This document shows, in pieces, positions 1-11,839 of a stretch of 64,000 bases of DNA. The notes under the pieces were generated by a model. That model did no database searches, was not told the DNA's origin, and saw nothing but the letters and a program-made list of their open reading frames with translations. The DNA is from Abelmoschus esculentus (taxonomy: Eukaryota > Streptophyta > Magnoliopsida > Malvales > Malvaceae). Position 1 is the first letter of the stretch. Each line of letters opens with the position of its first letter. The translations under genes and the position numbers were made by a program. The stretch spans positions 17,662,501-17,726,500 of the forward strand of contig JAUCBN010000029.1 in the NCBI GenBank assembly GCA_035048815.1, written 5' to 3'.

Positions 1-81
1 AAAAGCCAACCCAGAACTCCAGAATAACCTTTCGATTGCTTTATATTGCATCTTTCCACAAGGCAGTCAAGGAAAACATAC

Positions 82-3000
82 CTCCATGAAAATGCCATCC
101 ACTCCAACAGCAACTGCAGTCCTTGCAATGCATGGAATGAGTTCTCGGAGACCTCCACTGGCTACACCTCCTCCATCCAACTATATAAGAAAGCAAAAAT
201 TGAACTGTGGTAAGAAAATGAAACTCGGAAGCCATATGAACTGGTAAACTAGAACAGAGAAACAAATGAGGATCAAGAAACCCATATCATAAAGAACACC
301 AACTATACCAAGCAAATGTATTTAGCAGAAAACAAGACAAAGAAGGGAAAATTACCATAATCAATCCTCCGCCTAATATATTACAAATATTTATTCTCAG
401 TGCTTCGGCAACACAATATCAAATGACAGAATAGACATCAAAAAATACAAAATATATAGGAAGGTTTAATGAATTTTTTGATCTTTCTCCACTGACGCAA
501 TTAAGGGGTTCTGAATTAACACTGGACCTTGAAGGTATGAAACAGCTCTAGGCGTATCAACATTCAAAAGTGAGTAGTTCCAAAACCATCAACCCACCAA
601 AAAAATAAAGATTAAATGAAAATGAAACAAGCATATTTAATATCAAAAAACATTTCAGTTAAAATTATATCTCCCTTAGACTATACCGTAACGATTATCC
701 TTCCAGTAAAAACTAACAAGAAAAACATATAATGGTCAACTATCCCAATTCAAAATCAGTAACAAGTTCTATCGAATTTATTGAACAAATTGGTTAAAGA
801 AAATATACAAATCAAAATATTGGTTAACAAGTAACATCATCTATAGCCATAACAACAGAGCACTCTGGTGCATTCTAGTTTTGGATACAAAAAGTCATGC
901 AAAATTATCCCAACCTTTTTTCCAGCTGGCTGCTGCAATGAATGTGTGATATCTGCAACCTGGAGTAAAATACTTAAATCAGACAATGAAGCCCAACATT
1001 TCTTCAATACGAACATAGGAAGTGACAGGCTGCAAATAAACGCATATGAAATATGTATGTGTGTATCGAAGTTATTTGGTATATTTAACAAAGTTACTGT
1101 CCCCTTAATGGCAGTATTTTGGCAGACAAACAAAAGCTGAAGCATACATCGTAGACTATTGTTAACCCGGCCTTCCCTGAGAATCTGAATGCATGATTTA
1201 AATATTTTAAGGGAGAAAAGAAACAAAAATTGCATAACATAAACTATGTGCTTACAACAGGACAATTTGCTTCCCTCATCCACTCCAAATTACGTGGATC
1301 AACAATCAAATCATCTGTAAAACAAAATAAATGCAGTAAGATCAATCAAAAAGGGTAAACAAGAATAACAATGCATCAAAAAAGTTCGATTTGAGTATTC
1401 GGTAAAGGTAACCTTAAGCTTGAATTACAGTAGAATTTCAATAAACCAAAAGAAAGGTTGATTAATGATATTAGAAACAAAAGAGGAATGGAAAAAACCA
1501 AATATTTTAAGCATTGATAATGTTGAAACAAGGATGAGCATTTTATTGTTGAAGAAATATGAATCCCCCGAGTACCCATATATATTAGAAGTTCCAAAAC
1601 TTAACATGCTAGAGAGAAGGCATGGGAGATTGCACCTTTCTTACAATGGTCTCCAAATCATGTTGAAGAAATATAAATCCATGGGTACCTACCATATATT
1701 GTTAACATATAGCAAAACCTGATTTATTTAGCAACTAACATAAGATTTTCCTTTTAAAAAATTATATTTTAAAATATGAAAATTTCATATTTACTTGTTA
1801 AAAAAATTAAACCTGTTTTAAAAGAATAAAAAAACTATATTATAAAATTAAATTATTTTATTATTTTAGTTTATTAAGGACATATAAACATAAAAGTTAT
1901 TTCATAATTATATTTTGAAAACTTGATAAAATATTTTTTAAAATAACTTCTTGTTTACTGAAAATTTTAAAAAGTTAATTTAAAATGTTTAAATATTTAA
2001 CCAACATTAATTTAAAAATAAATAAGAAAAAAAATAATATCTAATTTATATTAAAAAATATTTTCTAAAAAGTTATTTATTTGTTTGTTTTAATTCTTAA
2101 TTTTAAACAAGAAATTATTTTTACAAGCAATTATTATTTTTTAAAATATAAAAGTATAGTTATTAAAAAATTTATCAGACTACATGTAAGGAGAGACATA
2201 AGTAAGGGTACGCAAATTTAGCCTAGAGTTTGATGTGGTTCCACATTCAAGTTGGACACCACCACCACCTCCTATGACCAGATAATTTTACCACCACCAC
2301 CTATGACCAGATAATTTTAGTTTGATTGGTTTAACATCATGCAATATATCAAAGGATCCACGTCCTATTGTTTCCAAAATAAGTTCTTGAAGAATGTATG
2401 TGAAAATTAGTAGAAAGCTCTGAAATCCAACATCCATCAACATTATGTGCTAAACCATATTACCGCTTACCTCATGAGTGCATACACAACACAAAAGGCA
2501 CTCAATAGATCTATATATGAAGTTGTGAACCAAAAATACCTTCCTAAAGACCTGTATTTTGATCCAAAATGATTTCTTTCTTTTTAACACGAAAGTTCAG
2601 AATAACTTACTATAGCCAAACATGGTGCCTCTTTCACAACCATCACATTTGGATTCCCAGCCAATCTAATCTTCTCAGCAGAATTTACCATAACCTACAA
2701 CTATGAATAGTTACAAATAACATCCATGTATGATAACAAAATTGTACAGTTTACTTAAATTTGAGAGTTTGTACTCAAAACATGGGATTTGAAATTTGTG
2801 GAAATACAAAAAACAGAACACTCACAGAAGGAGCACAGAACTGGCCCTTTTTGATATTGATAATTCTTCCAGTCTTGGCTGCTGCAACTAGAAGATCCGT
2901 CTGTCAAACAAACATTGACAAAATATTGTTAACCAAAGACAATGTCAATAATAACTTTCTTTCCCCTTAAAAATGGAGGGGTTCTGTTAATAATATAATA

Positions 3001-4563
3001 AATATCAGCTTAACCTGACGACATAAAAATGCAGGAATCTGAATCACATCAGCAACTCTTCCAACTGATTCACACTGAAAGGAAACAGGTATATGATAGT
3101 TATGCAAGCAATATATTAAATGGAAAGAATAAAATATATAACTGCTGCCCGGCAAAAGGTGTGCAGGTGCATGGTATGCTTACTTCCAATTTGACATGTC
3201 ATATTCTGTTCATGCCTAGACTAACAATACGAAAAAGCATTTGCCAAAAACACTAAAAAGTGTTGCTAGTAAAGGAGTTCAATATGAAAATTTTGATTTC
3301 ACCAAACTACTTTAAGCAATATATGATTCATATAAGTGCTTGTACGTTAAGCCCAAAATTATGATTTCCTATTAAGAGAGTACGATAGTACATTGGCTGC
3401 ATCATTGATCATCGTCTGCACAAGAAACGAATGGTAATATATAATTGGTACATCAATAGAAGTATAGATGGGTTCCGAAACGGAATATATTTGAAATCAT
3501 AATCCAAAGAAATCACACTTATCGTGTATCCAAAATGAAGACAGGAACATATATTGAAAATAATTGATAGAGTTTGTATATAGATAGATGACCTCCAAGG
3601 TTCCCACATGGCACATCCGCAGATATATAGATGATTTCCAAAACGAAATACATTTGAAATCATAATCCAAAGAAATCACACTTACCATGTATCCAAAATG
3701 AAGACATGAACATAGATTGAAAATAAATGATAAAGTTTGTGTATAGATAGATGACCGCCAAGGTATCTTCATACCTGAATAGTTTCATGGACATCAGTTA
3801 CAATGGGAATGTCGTATGCTAGTTTAACTTTCTCAAGGATCTGTAACCCAAAAAGAAATAGAAATATTAGTGTAAGTAAATGTATCTAACACAGAAGAGT
3901 AGGAACACCCTAACTCTACCAGTCCACTCCATATGTAGAAATACATCCCAAGTGCAATAACAAACTTAAAAAAACAATGCAGATCCACATCAAACAATTG
4001 CACACGTATAGTTACATAGATTGATGTAGCAACAGTGCATAGAGCCATAGAAATCATACAAAGAAACCATGCATCAAGCAATGTAAGGAAAGCAGCCAGG
4101 CATGTTATAGTAAGAAAGCAAAGAAACAAAAGAAAAGAACCTTCAAGCCTTCAGCCATTCCGGGACCCCGAAATGATTTGGAGGATGTTCTGTTAGCTTT
4201 ATCAAAGCTGGATTTGAAAACCAAAGGCAACCCAAGTCTACAAAAATTACAGAACACGCAGATTTAATTCAGTCATTTAAAAAACGAGAAAATCATAGAT
4301 TTTTTGCACAAAGATTCAAATTCAAAAAGAAAAGAATGGGAATTCATGCTTGGTAGTGATAGTCTTGATGTGTCCAGCCATCCTTAGAATGTGGTCTTCA
4401 GATTGAATCACATTGGGACCCGCTAACAAGAAAAATGGCTCAGCACCCTGAAAATTCAACAATTATTGAATAGAAACAACTACCTCAGGTTATAAAAGAG
4501 AATATGTATATAAAAGGGAAACTTCACCTTGAGCTTGTTCAACAGCGATGCCGAGGAATCCAT
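82..4563 (-). CDS. KDSA: 2-dehydro-3-deoxyphosphooctonate aldolase (KDO-8-P synthase), 3' partial, frameshifted in exon 7
   Basis: Condenses arabinose-5-phosphate with phosphoenolpyruvate to KDO-8-phosphate, the precursor of KDO in the pectin rhamnogalacturonan II; a cytosolic enzyme. Exons in transcript order: 4528-4563, 4350-4447, 4141-4237, 3775-3840, 3015-3074, 2826-2900, 2611-2694, 1256-1314, 915-959, 82-180; the last exon or exons lie left of base 1. The protein starts MDSSASLLNKLK and carries the family blocks PFFLLAGPNVI, FKSSFDKANRTS, FRGPGMAEGLKILEKVK, IQIPAFLCRQ, KKGQFCAPS, ADITHSLQQPAGKK and GGGVASGGLRELIPCIAR. Intron 2 has a GC donor (4349-4348). Exon 7 is 84 nt where phase on both sides requires 85: one T is missing in the codon for Cys of the MVCERGT block near 2637, so the frame breaks there. 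All other exons are in frame, which suggests either a very young null allele or a sequence error. Identity is certain; intactness is not. Confidence 0.93.
2259..2319. repeat. Two-copy tandem duplication in a KDSA intron
   Basis: About 30 bases are repeated head to tail: 2259-2290 and 2291-2319. Each copy is a CCACCACCACC run followed by TATGACCAGATAATTTTA; copy 2 lacks three bases. It sits in the long AT-rich intron between KDSA exons 7 and 8 and has no visible function. Confidence 0.85.
3466..3775. repeat. 163-bp-period tandem duplication in KDSA intron 4
   Basis: A unit starting at 3466 is repeated starting at 3629, with scattered substitutions. Both contain TTTGAAATCATAATCCAAAG, then TGTATCCAAAATGAAGACA, then a TATAGATAGATGACC block. 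The second copy ends at the donor side of KDSA exon 4 (exon end 3775). The divergence indicates an old duplication. Open frames here are by-products of the repeat. Confidence 0.85.
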
Positions 4564-5232
4564 CCTTAAGTTCACCAACCGCTTGAATTTCCAGCAATGC
4601 AGTAACTGAGAAAGAAGAGAATGATAAGAAAACTCGAGGATCTAAAATATCGCAAAATTAGGGAGAAAATAATTATCGCAAACTACTAAAATAGCCCCTA
4701 TATTTATTAAGTATTTAACTTTAGCTCCCCAGTTTTAAAAAATTAGTCAATTACGTTTAGGGTTTTAAACATTTGGCCTTTCGAAGGTGGAGCATTAACT
4801 CAAAACAAATGTTTTGATCATTTTGTTAATATATTTAATTCTTAAAATTTATATATTTTATTAATTAAGTTTAATTCTAAATAATTTAATAAATTTAATT
4901 ATATTAAAAAAATTATCAGTTTAATTATTTTTTTATACTTTCAAATCCAGTGAACCTATCGAATCAAAGTAACAAAAAAATAACACCATTCTACCATAAA
5001 ATAATAAGTTGTTATTAAACTTTTACTAATATAATATTTAGAGTTAAATTAAATAATTTAGGAGAAGAACAAAGACTAAATTTATAAAATTTTAAAAATA
5101 AAAATTTAAATTTATTAAATTCTTTTGAATTAAAACCAAATTAATAACTTGAAAAAGGTACATAATGCAGGTATAACTTAAAAATTAAAAAAAATATCAA
5201 TTTAGAGGAAGAAACTAATTTAGACACTAATT
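4564..5232. other. KDSA leader region and AT-rich intergenic DNA
   Basis: Read on the minus strand, a pyrimidine tract ending TTTCTCAG lies just upstream of the KDSA start codon (about 4605-4625). It resembles a 3' splice site, so the leader may contain an intron. The rest is AT-rich with no gene recognised. Confidence 0.4.
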
Positions 5233-5241
5233 CAAGTATAA

Positions 5242-5387
5242 TTTTTTTTAACAAACTAATAGTGATTATACAATAGTATTTGTTCTAGAGAATAATCTCT
5301 ATTATTTGAGATTGAGCGAGATGTTCGAACCCGTAACCTCTAGAAACAACAATAGTTCCTTTAACCACTTGGGCTAGAGGGCTTGTG
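5242..5387 (-). mobile_element. tRNA-derived SINE with target-site duplication (SINE copy 1)
   Basis: Read on the minus strand, the element opens with a tRNA-like A box (CTCTAGCCCAAGTGGTTA) and a B box (GGTTACGGGTTCGAAC), the two halves of a pol III promoter, and ends in an A-rich tail (the T run at 5242-5249 on the plus strand). It is flanked by the direct repeat CAAGTATAA at 5233-5241 and 5388-5396, a target-site duplication. About 146 bp. Three more diverged copies with the same head occur near 21.75, 32.04 and 43.1 kb. Confidence 0.85.
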
Positions 5388-5904
5388 CAAGTATAAATAT
5401 TTTTAAATACCGAGTTAAACATAATATCTAGTTAAGTAACAAATATATATATCATAAAAAAATCATACTTGTAATTAAATTAGTGTTTTTATTATTCTTT
5501 CGGTTTTCAGAATTTTACTTTGAATAATTTAGATTAATTCGTATAAAATATCTAATTTTAATAAATGAGCTTAAATTTTTTTATATATATAATACCTCAA
5601 ACCTCATATTTAAACAGAATTAAACTATTTATCAATTTAACAAAAACCTATTAAATCAGAGTCGAATTAAATTTTGTTCCCTCTAACTCTAAGTTCACTC
5701 ACTTTTTCTTGTTTCTCTCTTTCTATTATCCTTTTCTTTTCTATATTTCTGCCAAAACATAGCCTTAGTTTAAGATCTGAACGCCAACCCAACTTATTTC
5801 TCGTAAAATATTTAAATTATTTTTTAAATTAAATATGTCTAATATTTTATTTTATAAATTAAAAAATATCACAGTCAGTTAAACAATTTTGTTATCCCAT
5901 GTGA

Positions 5905-6627
5905 CGAGGGACAGAGCTAAAAAATTATTTAAGGGGTATATTTTTTTTAAATTTATATTTAAGGGGTATCAGTTTTTTTTTTATGTAAAAAGGAATGCAA
6001 CTACGAGCCTCGTTAAAAACCTCCCTAAACCTAATTGGAGGAAAACAGTACTCATAGCGGCATTAAACAAATTTAAACAAAAACTTAAACCCCTAAAACA
6101 TCAAGCCAAACCTATGGACTTGTCCCGATCAAGTAAAATCCGAACTGCATTAGGTGGTTTGAAACGGTAAGAACATCAAACATAATCCCCTCCTTTCAAA
6201 GGACCCATATGCCTCCTGAAAAACCATTTGCTTCTACTCTGTATGAATAATCAAACCCCGAGCGACGAATGAAACTATCCGCTCCATCCCCACTTATTCG
6301 AGGCTCAAAGATTGCAATCATATCCGGTAACTGCACACTAACCAATAATCTAAAATAGCGATTAAAGTCAAGGCCAAGAGTGCCTTGAGTATTCCAACAC
6401 ATGATTTTAATCATTAAAATAAGCATAAAGAACCCCAAACTCACTGATTCCCCGCTTGCATCGTTCCCTCAAATGACTCGTTCGTAGTCCATCGAATTTC
6501 AGGGGTATCAGTTATTTATAAATTGATATTATTTATTTAAAAAATTTATATATAAATCATCTTAAAAAAAAGATAGACCAAAAATTTTTTGGGTGTCATC
6601 TGATCACTTTTGTCAAGGGTGACTCCA
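5905..6627. mobile_element. Degenerate hAT-like element carrying a nested LINE fragment
   Basis: The segment is bounded by the 8-bp direct repeat CCATGTGA at 5897-5904 and 6628-6635, the duplication length of the hAT superfamily. Its ends (GAGGGACAGAGCTAAAAA and CAAGGGTGACTCCA) resemble common rosid non-autonomous hAT termini, but the inverted repeats are badly decayed. No transposase remains. The body is interrupted by the LINE fragment at 5975-6500. Confidence 0.55.
5975..6500 (-). mobile_element. Truncated L1-type LINE fragment (endonuclease N-terminus)
   Basis: On the minus strand 6444-6196 encodes a LINE endonuclease start: an IKIMCWNTQG motif followed by FEPRISG, then the VEANGFSGGIWVL motif, after which homology stops. 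The remainder to the T run at 5973-5982 (a poly(A) tail read on the minus strand) is not recognisable LINE coding sequence, so the copy is internally deleted or rearranged. It is flanked by the 13-bp direct repeat AGGGGTATCAGTT at 5962-5974 and 6501-6513, showing one retrotransposition event. Confidence 0.8.
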
Positions 6628-6635
6628 CCATGTGA

Positions 6636-8090
6636 TATATTTTTATAATTTTAATAAAAGAATCTTTGGTTTTATAAGAAATCTAAATTATAATATTAAT
6701 TTTTTTCTACGATCATCGATTCAATCATTATAGGTCACATTTACCTTATCGAACTTATGAATGAGAACTCTATCATCATATTGTCAAAAATCGATGAATG
6801 GACCATTGATGAACGTCCAACAATAAAAAAAAAATTGATTAAGGTTTTAACTACTATAGGGTGGGAGATATCGAACGGTATAGAAAGTTACATTTGGATA
6901 GTGAACCACCAAAATATTAGAATTTCGGACAATGAGAGATGTTATTTGAGGCTTTAAAAGAAAAAATTAAAACTTTAAGATTTTAAAAAAATTCATAAAT
7001 TAAAAAACAAATCATGTGTCATGATTGAATAATAATTTTTTTTAATAGAAAAACTTTATTTAAGTTATAAAAGTAGATATTAGACATCTACTTTACTTAA
7101 AATAAAATTCTAGACACTTAAAAAACACATAGATTGAACACCTTTTCAAGCCTTATGGCTGAACCATTGAACAATCCTGCCCCCTATTCTAATTGGTCAT
7201 TCCAATTCCATTTCAATAACACTAATTTTAATTTATTATTAGTATTTTTTATTTAATTATTTGTATTTAATTAATTAATTTATTAATCTAGATCCAATTC
7301 TAAAAAAAATATTATGAGAATAATTATTTTAATTCAATTATTTCATTCATATTAAAAATCTAATATTTAACCTTGTTTATAAAATCCAATAACTATCTAT
7401 ATTAAATTCTAACAACAAATGAAAAAAAATGTTTTTTATATCGAGAATTTAACAAAATCCTGATGCTTGGTGGATATTTTGAAATTTTAATAATGTATTA
7501 CATTCTTATTTTTTTAACTTAAATATAAAATAAGTTATTGAACTTCAATTAAAATAATTGTCAAATTTTTTTAATTATATCCTCGAATTTAATTAAAAAT
7601 CAATTTAATGAATTATAGGAATGTATATTTTAATACATTATCCATCATTCTGTTCCGGCAGTAGGTTTAGAAATTCTTAAAAAAAAATTATATCCTAAAC
7701 TCTATACCCTAAACCCTATAATTTGAAGTAGAGACACAAATAGAGTCAGACGATTTCCACCGGCATAAGTTATAGATTAGTGATAGCATATCTTGTTACG
7801 TGAGTGTAATTTTAGTCTCGTGATAACGCCTAAGACCTTCTTGAGTATTCTTGAGTATAGTTGTGATAACCAAATACATTACGAAAGGCACCCTAATCCT
7901 AAAGTAAAATATAGTTTTAATTTCTAGCCACCCACCTCGATATAATTTCTAGCCTAAGAGAAATGCAATGGCTGCAGCTGCACCATTTTAGAGCTACTGC
8001 AAATTGAACAAAAGCCTAGATCACAATGATTCTAGCTTGTAACTACCATGACCTACTCATGTCTAGCAAAACTAAACTACAGGCAGAGAA
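6636..8090. other. AT-rich intergenic DNA, no gene recognised
   Basis: Contains poly-A/T runs and, at about 7650-7770, a partial copy of the dispersed AT-rich repeat described at 38370-38600. No reading frame with family similarity was seen. Confidence 0.5.
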
Positions 8091-8428
8091 TTACGAACAC
8101 AAAGAGGGATTACAGTAACAAAGACAAGAGATACACTTGAGAAACAAAATCAGTGCTTTGTCACAATATCGAAATGAGTAGTTACTAAAGAATATAATGT
8201 ACTCCACAAGAGAATCCGAAATGCAAACTGATACAATAATTATTTCACAAGCAGACAATGGAAAATTAATGGTCAACAATAAGAAGCAGAAGTTTTCACA
8301 GAAGTTGTTCCGCATTACAAACACAATATCAAGAAATTCTACAGAAGGGACTAAATCACATATCAGCACAAAAAGGATTATTGAAAGAAAACATCATATT
8401 TGTATGGAAAAAACAAGCTTATCAGAGT

Positions 8429-10342
8429 TCAATTGCAAATATAAACCCCACTCTGATACCGATGATTCACCTCATAAAAATCTGTCTTACCCTCAGAAGC
8501 AGGCTTCAGACAGACACCAGACAACGAAGTAGCTCCTTGAACTGAAAATTTTACATGACCAACAACTTCTAGTTCTTCATCAATGTCACCAGAATCCAAA
8601 GGCATCCTTGCTCTCAACTTCCCAGGAGCACCCTTTAGTGGAATATCTGTCACATGCCACTTCAGTTCTCTCTCTGATCTGTTCAACACAGCTTTAGGTG
8701 AAACCTTTAACAGTGTTGGATCGACCGGCAATTTCAGAACAAAAGTTACATCAGTCAATGGTGCTAGTAACTCAGGATTTGGAACATATTGTATCATCAC
8801 CGAAAGTAATGTACCACTAAGACGCTTAATCAATCTGATTCTCAAAGGCAATGGTGTCAACCTAGGTAACAGACTATATTTCAAAATAGGTATAGGTTCC
8901 TCAGAAGGGGCTGTTCTAACATGAAACATTCCATTCCCTAAGCTACTAACCCGAGAACTCTGTACAACGAACCTCTTAACTGAATTTGTTCCTTCAACAC
9001 GAAATGAAAACTCAGTATCTTTATCACCAGAAACTTTAGGAGGCATTGTTCTCAAGTAAACCACACCCATTAATCCAACCCTAGCCAGCAACGATTCCCT
9101 GAACTCGGCACTGATCTCCTCCGAAATATACATTTCAGGACCTTTCATCTCAGTCGTCTTAACCAAAAGATTCTCAAGAGATTTTCCTCCATCAGCACCA
9201 GTAGCAGAAGCAGTTGGAGGGGCAGCACTATCCCCAGTTTGCAAAAGTTCAAGCCCACTAAGCCCTTCCTGTTTCTTAACCTTTTTATTTTCCAAAAACT
9301 CAGAAGCATCCAAGCCTCCACCCCAAGCATCGCTAAACCCTTCAAAAGCTTCTCCGAGTGTAGTCTGTTCACTGCCAAACTCAATTCCTCCATACTTCCC
9401 TTCAAACCCTTCAACAGTAATATCCGTAGACTGGGTTGCTTCAGCAGGAGGCAATGTAGTCACCTCTAATCCTGCCAATGCCAATGTTAAATCAGTAGCT
9501 GATGGATCCTTCGTCTTCTTGAACCCTCCAGCCAAATCTTCTTGCTTATTTATGGCCTCGCTCGCTGCAAAAGGATCTTTTTCTGCTTCTGATTCCTCTG
9601 CTTTAATCATTTTCTCGTCTTGCTCGGGTGTAGTTTGAGGTACAAGTGTTGAAGCTTTCTGATCGCCTGCCGCTAGAGTTTCTGGAGGCAATTCGAAATT
9701 CGCATTCGAAAAGGCTTCAATGTTGGATTGGTGTTCAGCGGAATGGAGCTCAACGGCAGGCCATGTGTCAGCACCACGGATCTTGGCTTCAGTGTCGAGT
9801 CCAGAATGAACCATCTTGGCGATCCCGTCACCGTGCATAAAGGAAAGCATGGCGGCAAGACGGATGTTGCTGACTCCACGTAGGACGATGTGGAGAGCCA
9901 TGTAAACCTCGGCGTATTTCCGGGCGAGCTTTTCAGGGGTTACATCGACGCCACGGCAGGCAGTTACAATGACACTAACGGCTTGGTTAACGATGTTGAT
10001 GCACTCAAATACGTTGATCGAATTGTCGTGATCTGCGGTAGTGATTCCGAGGACGTAGATGGAGTTTACGAGACGATAAACAACACGATACTTACTTTCA
10101 ACACCGACGATTAATTGGCCACTGGAGGCGGAGAGGGGGTCATCGCCGATGGATTCAGAGGCAGCACTAGATTCGGAGGTAGCAGCGGAGGAAGAGGAAG
10201 GGGACTTGTTGGAGAAGGCAAAACGGGTTTGGCGGAAGGCATGGAGGGCAATTAGGGCACGTGCAGGAGGGAACCACTCTCGTGTTTGGAGAAGGATGTC
10301 GGATCCGTTGGCCGGTTGGAGAGAGAGGGCCAAGCACGACAT
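8429..10342 (-). CDS. TML: TPLATE complex muniscin-like subunit TML
   Basis: A subunit of the eight-protein TPLATE complex, the plant endocytic adaptor that works with AP-2 and clathrin at the plasma membrane. One uninterrupted 637-codon frame runs from ATG 10340-10342 to TGA 8429-8431. The N-terminus is the diagnostic MSCLALSLQPANGSDILLQ, followed by REWFPPARALIALHAFRQTR. Residues about 70-200 form the longin-like region (VGVESKYRVVYRLVN), about 200-340 are acidic and low-complexity, and about 340-637 are the mu-homology domain. The protein ends HRYQSGVYICN. Length fits the family and there is no intron. About 340 bases to the left are the probable 3' UTR. Identification rests on family memory and is strong. 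Confidence 0.95.
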   Translation of the reverse strand: MSCLALSLQPANGSDILLQTREWFPPARALIALHAFRQTRFAFSNKSPSSSSAATSESSAASESIGDDPLSASSGQLIVGVESKYRVVYRLVNSIYVLGITTADHDNSINVFECINIVNQAVSVIVTACRGVDVTPEKLARKYAEVYMALHIVLRGVSNIRLAAMLSFMHGDGIAKMVHSGLDTEAKIRGADTWPAVELHSAEHQSNIEAFSNANFELPPETLAAGDQKASTLVPQTTPEQDEKMIKAEESEAEKDPFAASEAINKQEDLAGGFKKTKDPSATDLTLALAGLEVTTLPPAEATQSTDITVEGFEGKYGGIEFGSEQTTLGEAFEGFSDAWGGGLDASEFLENKKVKKQEGLSGLELLQTGDSAAPPTASATGADGGKSLENLLVKTTEMKGPEMYISEEISAEFRESLLARVGLMGVVYLRTMPPKVSGDKDTEFSFRVEGTNSVKRFVVQSSRVSSLGNGMFHVRTAPSEEPIPILKYSLLPRLTPLPLRIRLIKRLSGTLLSVMIQYVPNPELLAPLTDVTFVLKLPVDPTLLKVSPKAVLNRSERELKWHVTDIPLKGAPGKLRARMPLDSGDIDEELEVVGHVKFSVQGATSLSGVCLKPASEGKTDFYEVNHRYQSGVYICN

Positions 10343-11800
10343 TTTGGTTTTGTATAGATGAAGTGGTGAGATCTATGAATCCGGATCCAGAAGGGATATG
10401 GAATCACGGCGTTGAGGAGGATCTGCGGCGAAATTGAGCGTAAGTGACGAGAATGACAGCCGTAGGAGTTTCTTGTCGTCGTCGTCGGTGGTGGTAGTGG
10501 ATCTGAATGGTTAGTTTTGGTTTGCAGAGAAATGGAATAGAGAAGAAGAGGACGGGGTGGATTTTGACCGATGGTGGTGTGGGTGTCAAAGGCCCACCAG
10601 ATTCGGCATCTATTCTCATTGGGCTTCTCATGCATTTCAGGTTGGGTCGGTCAATTTTATAGAATCAAATTAAAGATTTATATCCATGGTAAAATAAAAA
10701 ATTTAACAGTATATTTTAAGGTTTATAGTTAAAATTTAAGAGTTAAAAGTTAAGAATTAGATTAGTAATTTAGAACTCATGAGTTGTGTTGTTGTTAGAA
10801 TTTAAGATTTATGTTTATAATTTAGGTTAATGCAATTAAGGATTTAGGTTTAAATATATAAATTTAAAATTATAATCATAAATCATAATTCGAAATCATT
10901 AAACTTAAATCTATAAAATTTAATTATAACCTTAAAACTAAGACGTTTATAAAAACTTTTTATTTTCATTGTTTGTGTATGAAATAATTATCTTCAAATT
11001 AATTATATATTTGTTTTTTTTTCATGAAAATAAAATGTTGAATTTTATTAAAAGTAAAAATATACAACACATAAATCATAAAAAGAATTTTGACAAACAA
11101 AAGCGAAGAGGGGACATTTATTTTAGAGTTTTCTCTCTTTTGCAATATTCTTTAGGGGCTTCCTCTCTTTACTGTCGTCGTTCTTCATCTTTTTTGTTTT
11201 CTTATATTAGTTGTCGATCACTGGATTCATTATTATTCTTGTTCTTTTATTTTCTTATATCTTAATAAGAATCTCCGCCTTTATGGCAAGCATTTCCTCT
11301 GTCCTTGTGATACGTTTTTATTTTTATTTTTGTGATTTATTTTATCTGTCCTTGTGGCATGATTCATCATACCCTAGCAGTCAAGTGTTGCAGAGATTTG
11401 AATCGACACTAGTTTCTGATTATGATTTTGTCGGTGGTCATTGATGATTAAATCCCCACTCGGTTGATGGTTGTATATTGATATAATCAGTTCTGGATAA
11501 CGAAATATTTTGCCTGATGGTTTAGATCGCTCACCACTCCTTATTAACCCGTTATGTGTCTCAATTGAACAGAGACAAAAAGATTCAAGAAGCTTCTGAA
11601 TTTTGATGGTATGCTTATTTCCATAGAAAATATTTTACTTTTCTTTGATTTTTTTTTAATTTTCCAAATTCATAATTGTAATATTTTTTGGATTTAATAA
11701 AATTCAAGGGCAATTATAAAAAAATCATAACAAGAATTTTGAAGACCAAATTCAAAAAATTATAAATTCAAAGGGCATAGAGAAAAAAATTATGCATTCC
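10343..11800. other. TML 5' leader and intergenic DNA
   Basis: The stretch 10343-10640 is GC-richer than the sequence beyond it and is probably the TML 5' UTR and core promoter. From 10640 to about 11800 the DNA is AT-rich with many short direct repeats of TTAGGATTTA-like motifs; I recognise no gene. Confidence 0.4.
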
Positions 11801-11839
11801 CTCCACCTTTCAGGATCAGCATTGAATCTCTCTTTCATT

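Noticed and set aside
837..1283. A long minus-strand frame of 148 codons
   Set aside because: It merges KDSA exons 8 and 9 with intervening intron by chance; splice sites and phases show the real structure.
8583..8924. Plus-strand frames over TML (for example 8583-8924 and 9890-10114)
   Set aside because: They are antisense to the well-supported TML coding frame and show no motifs.
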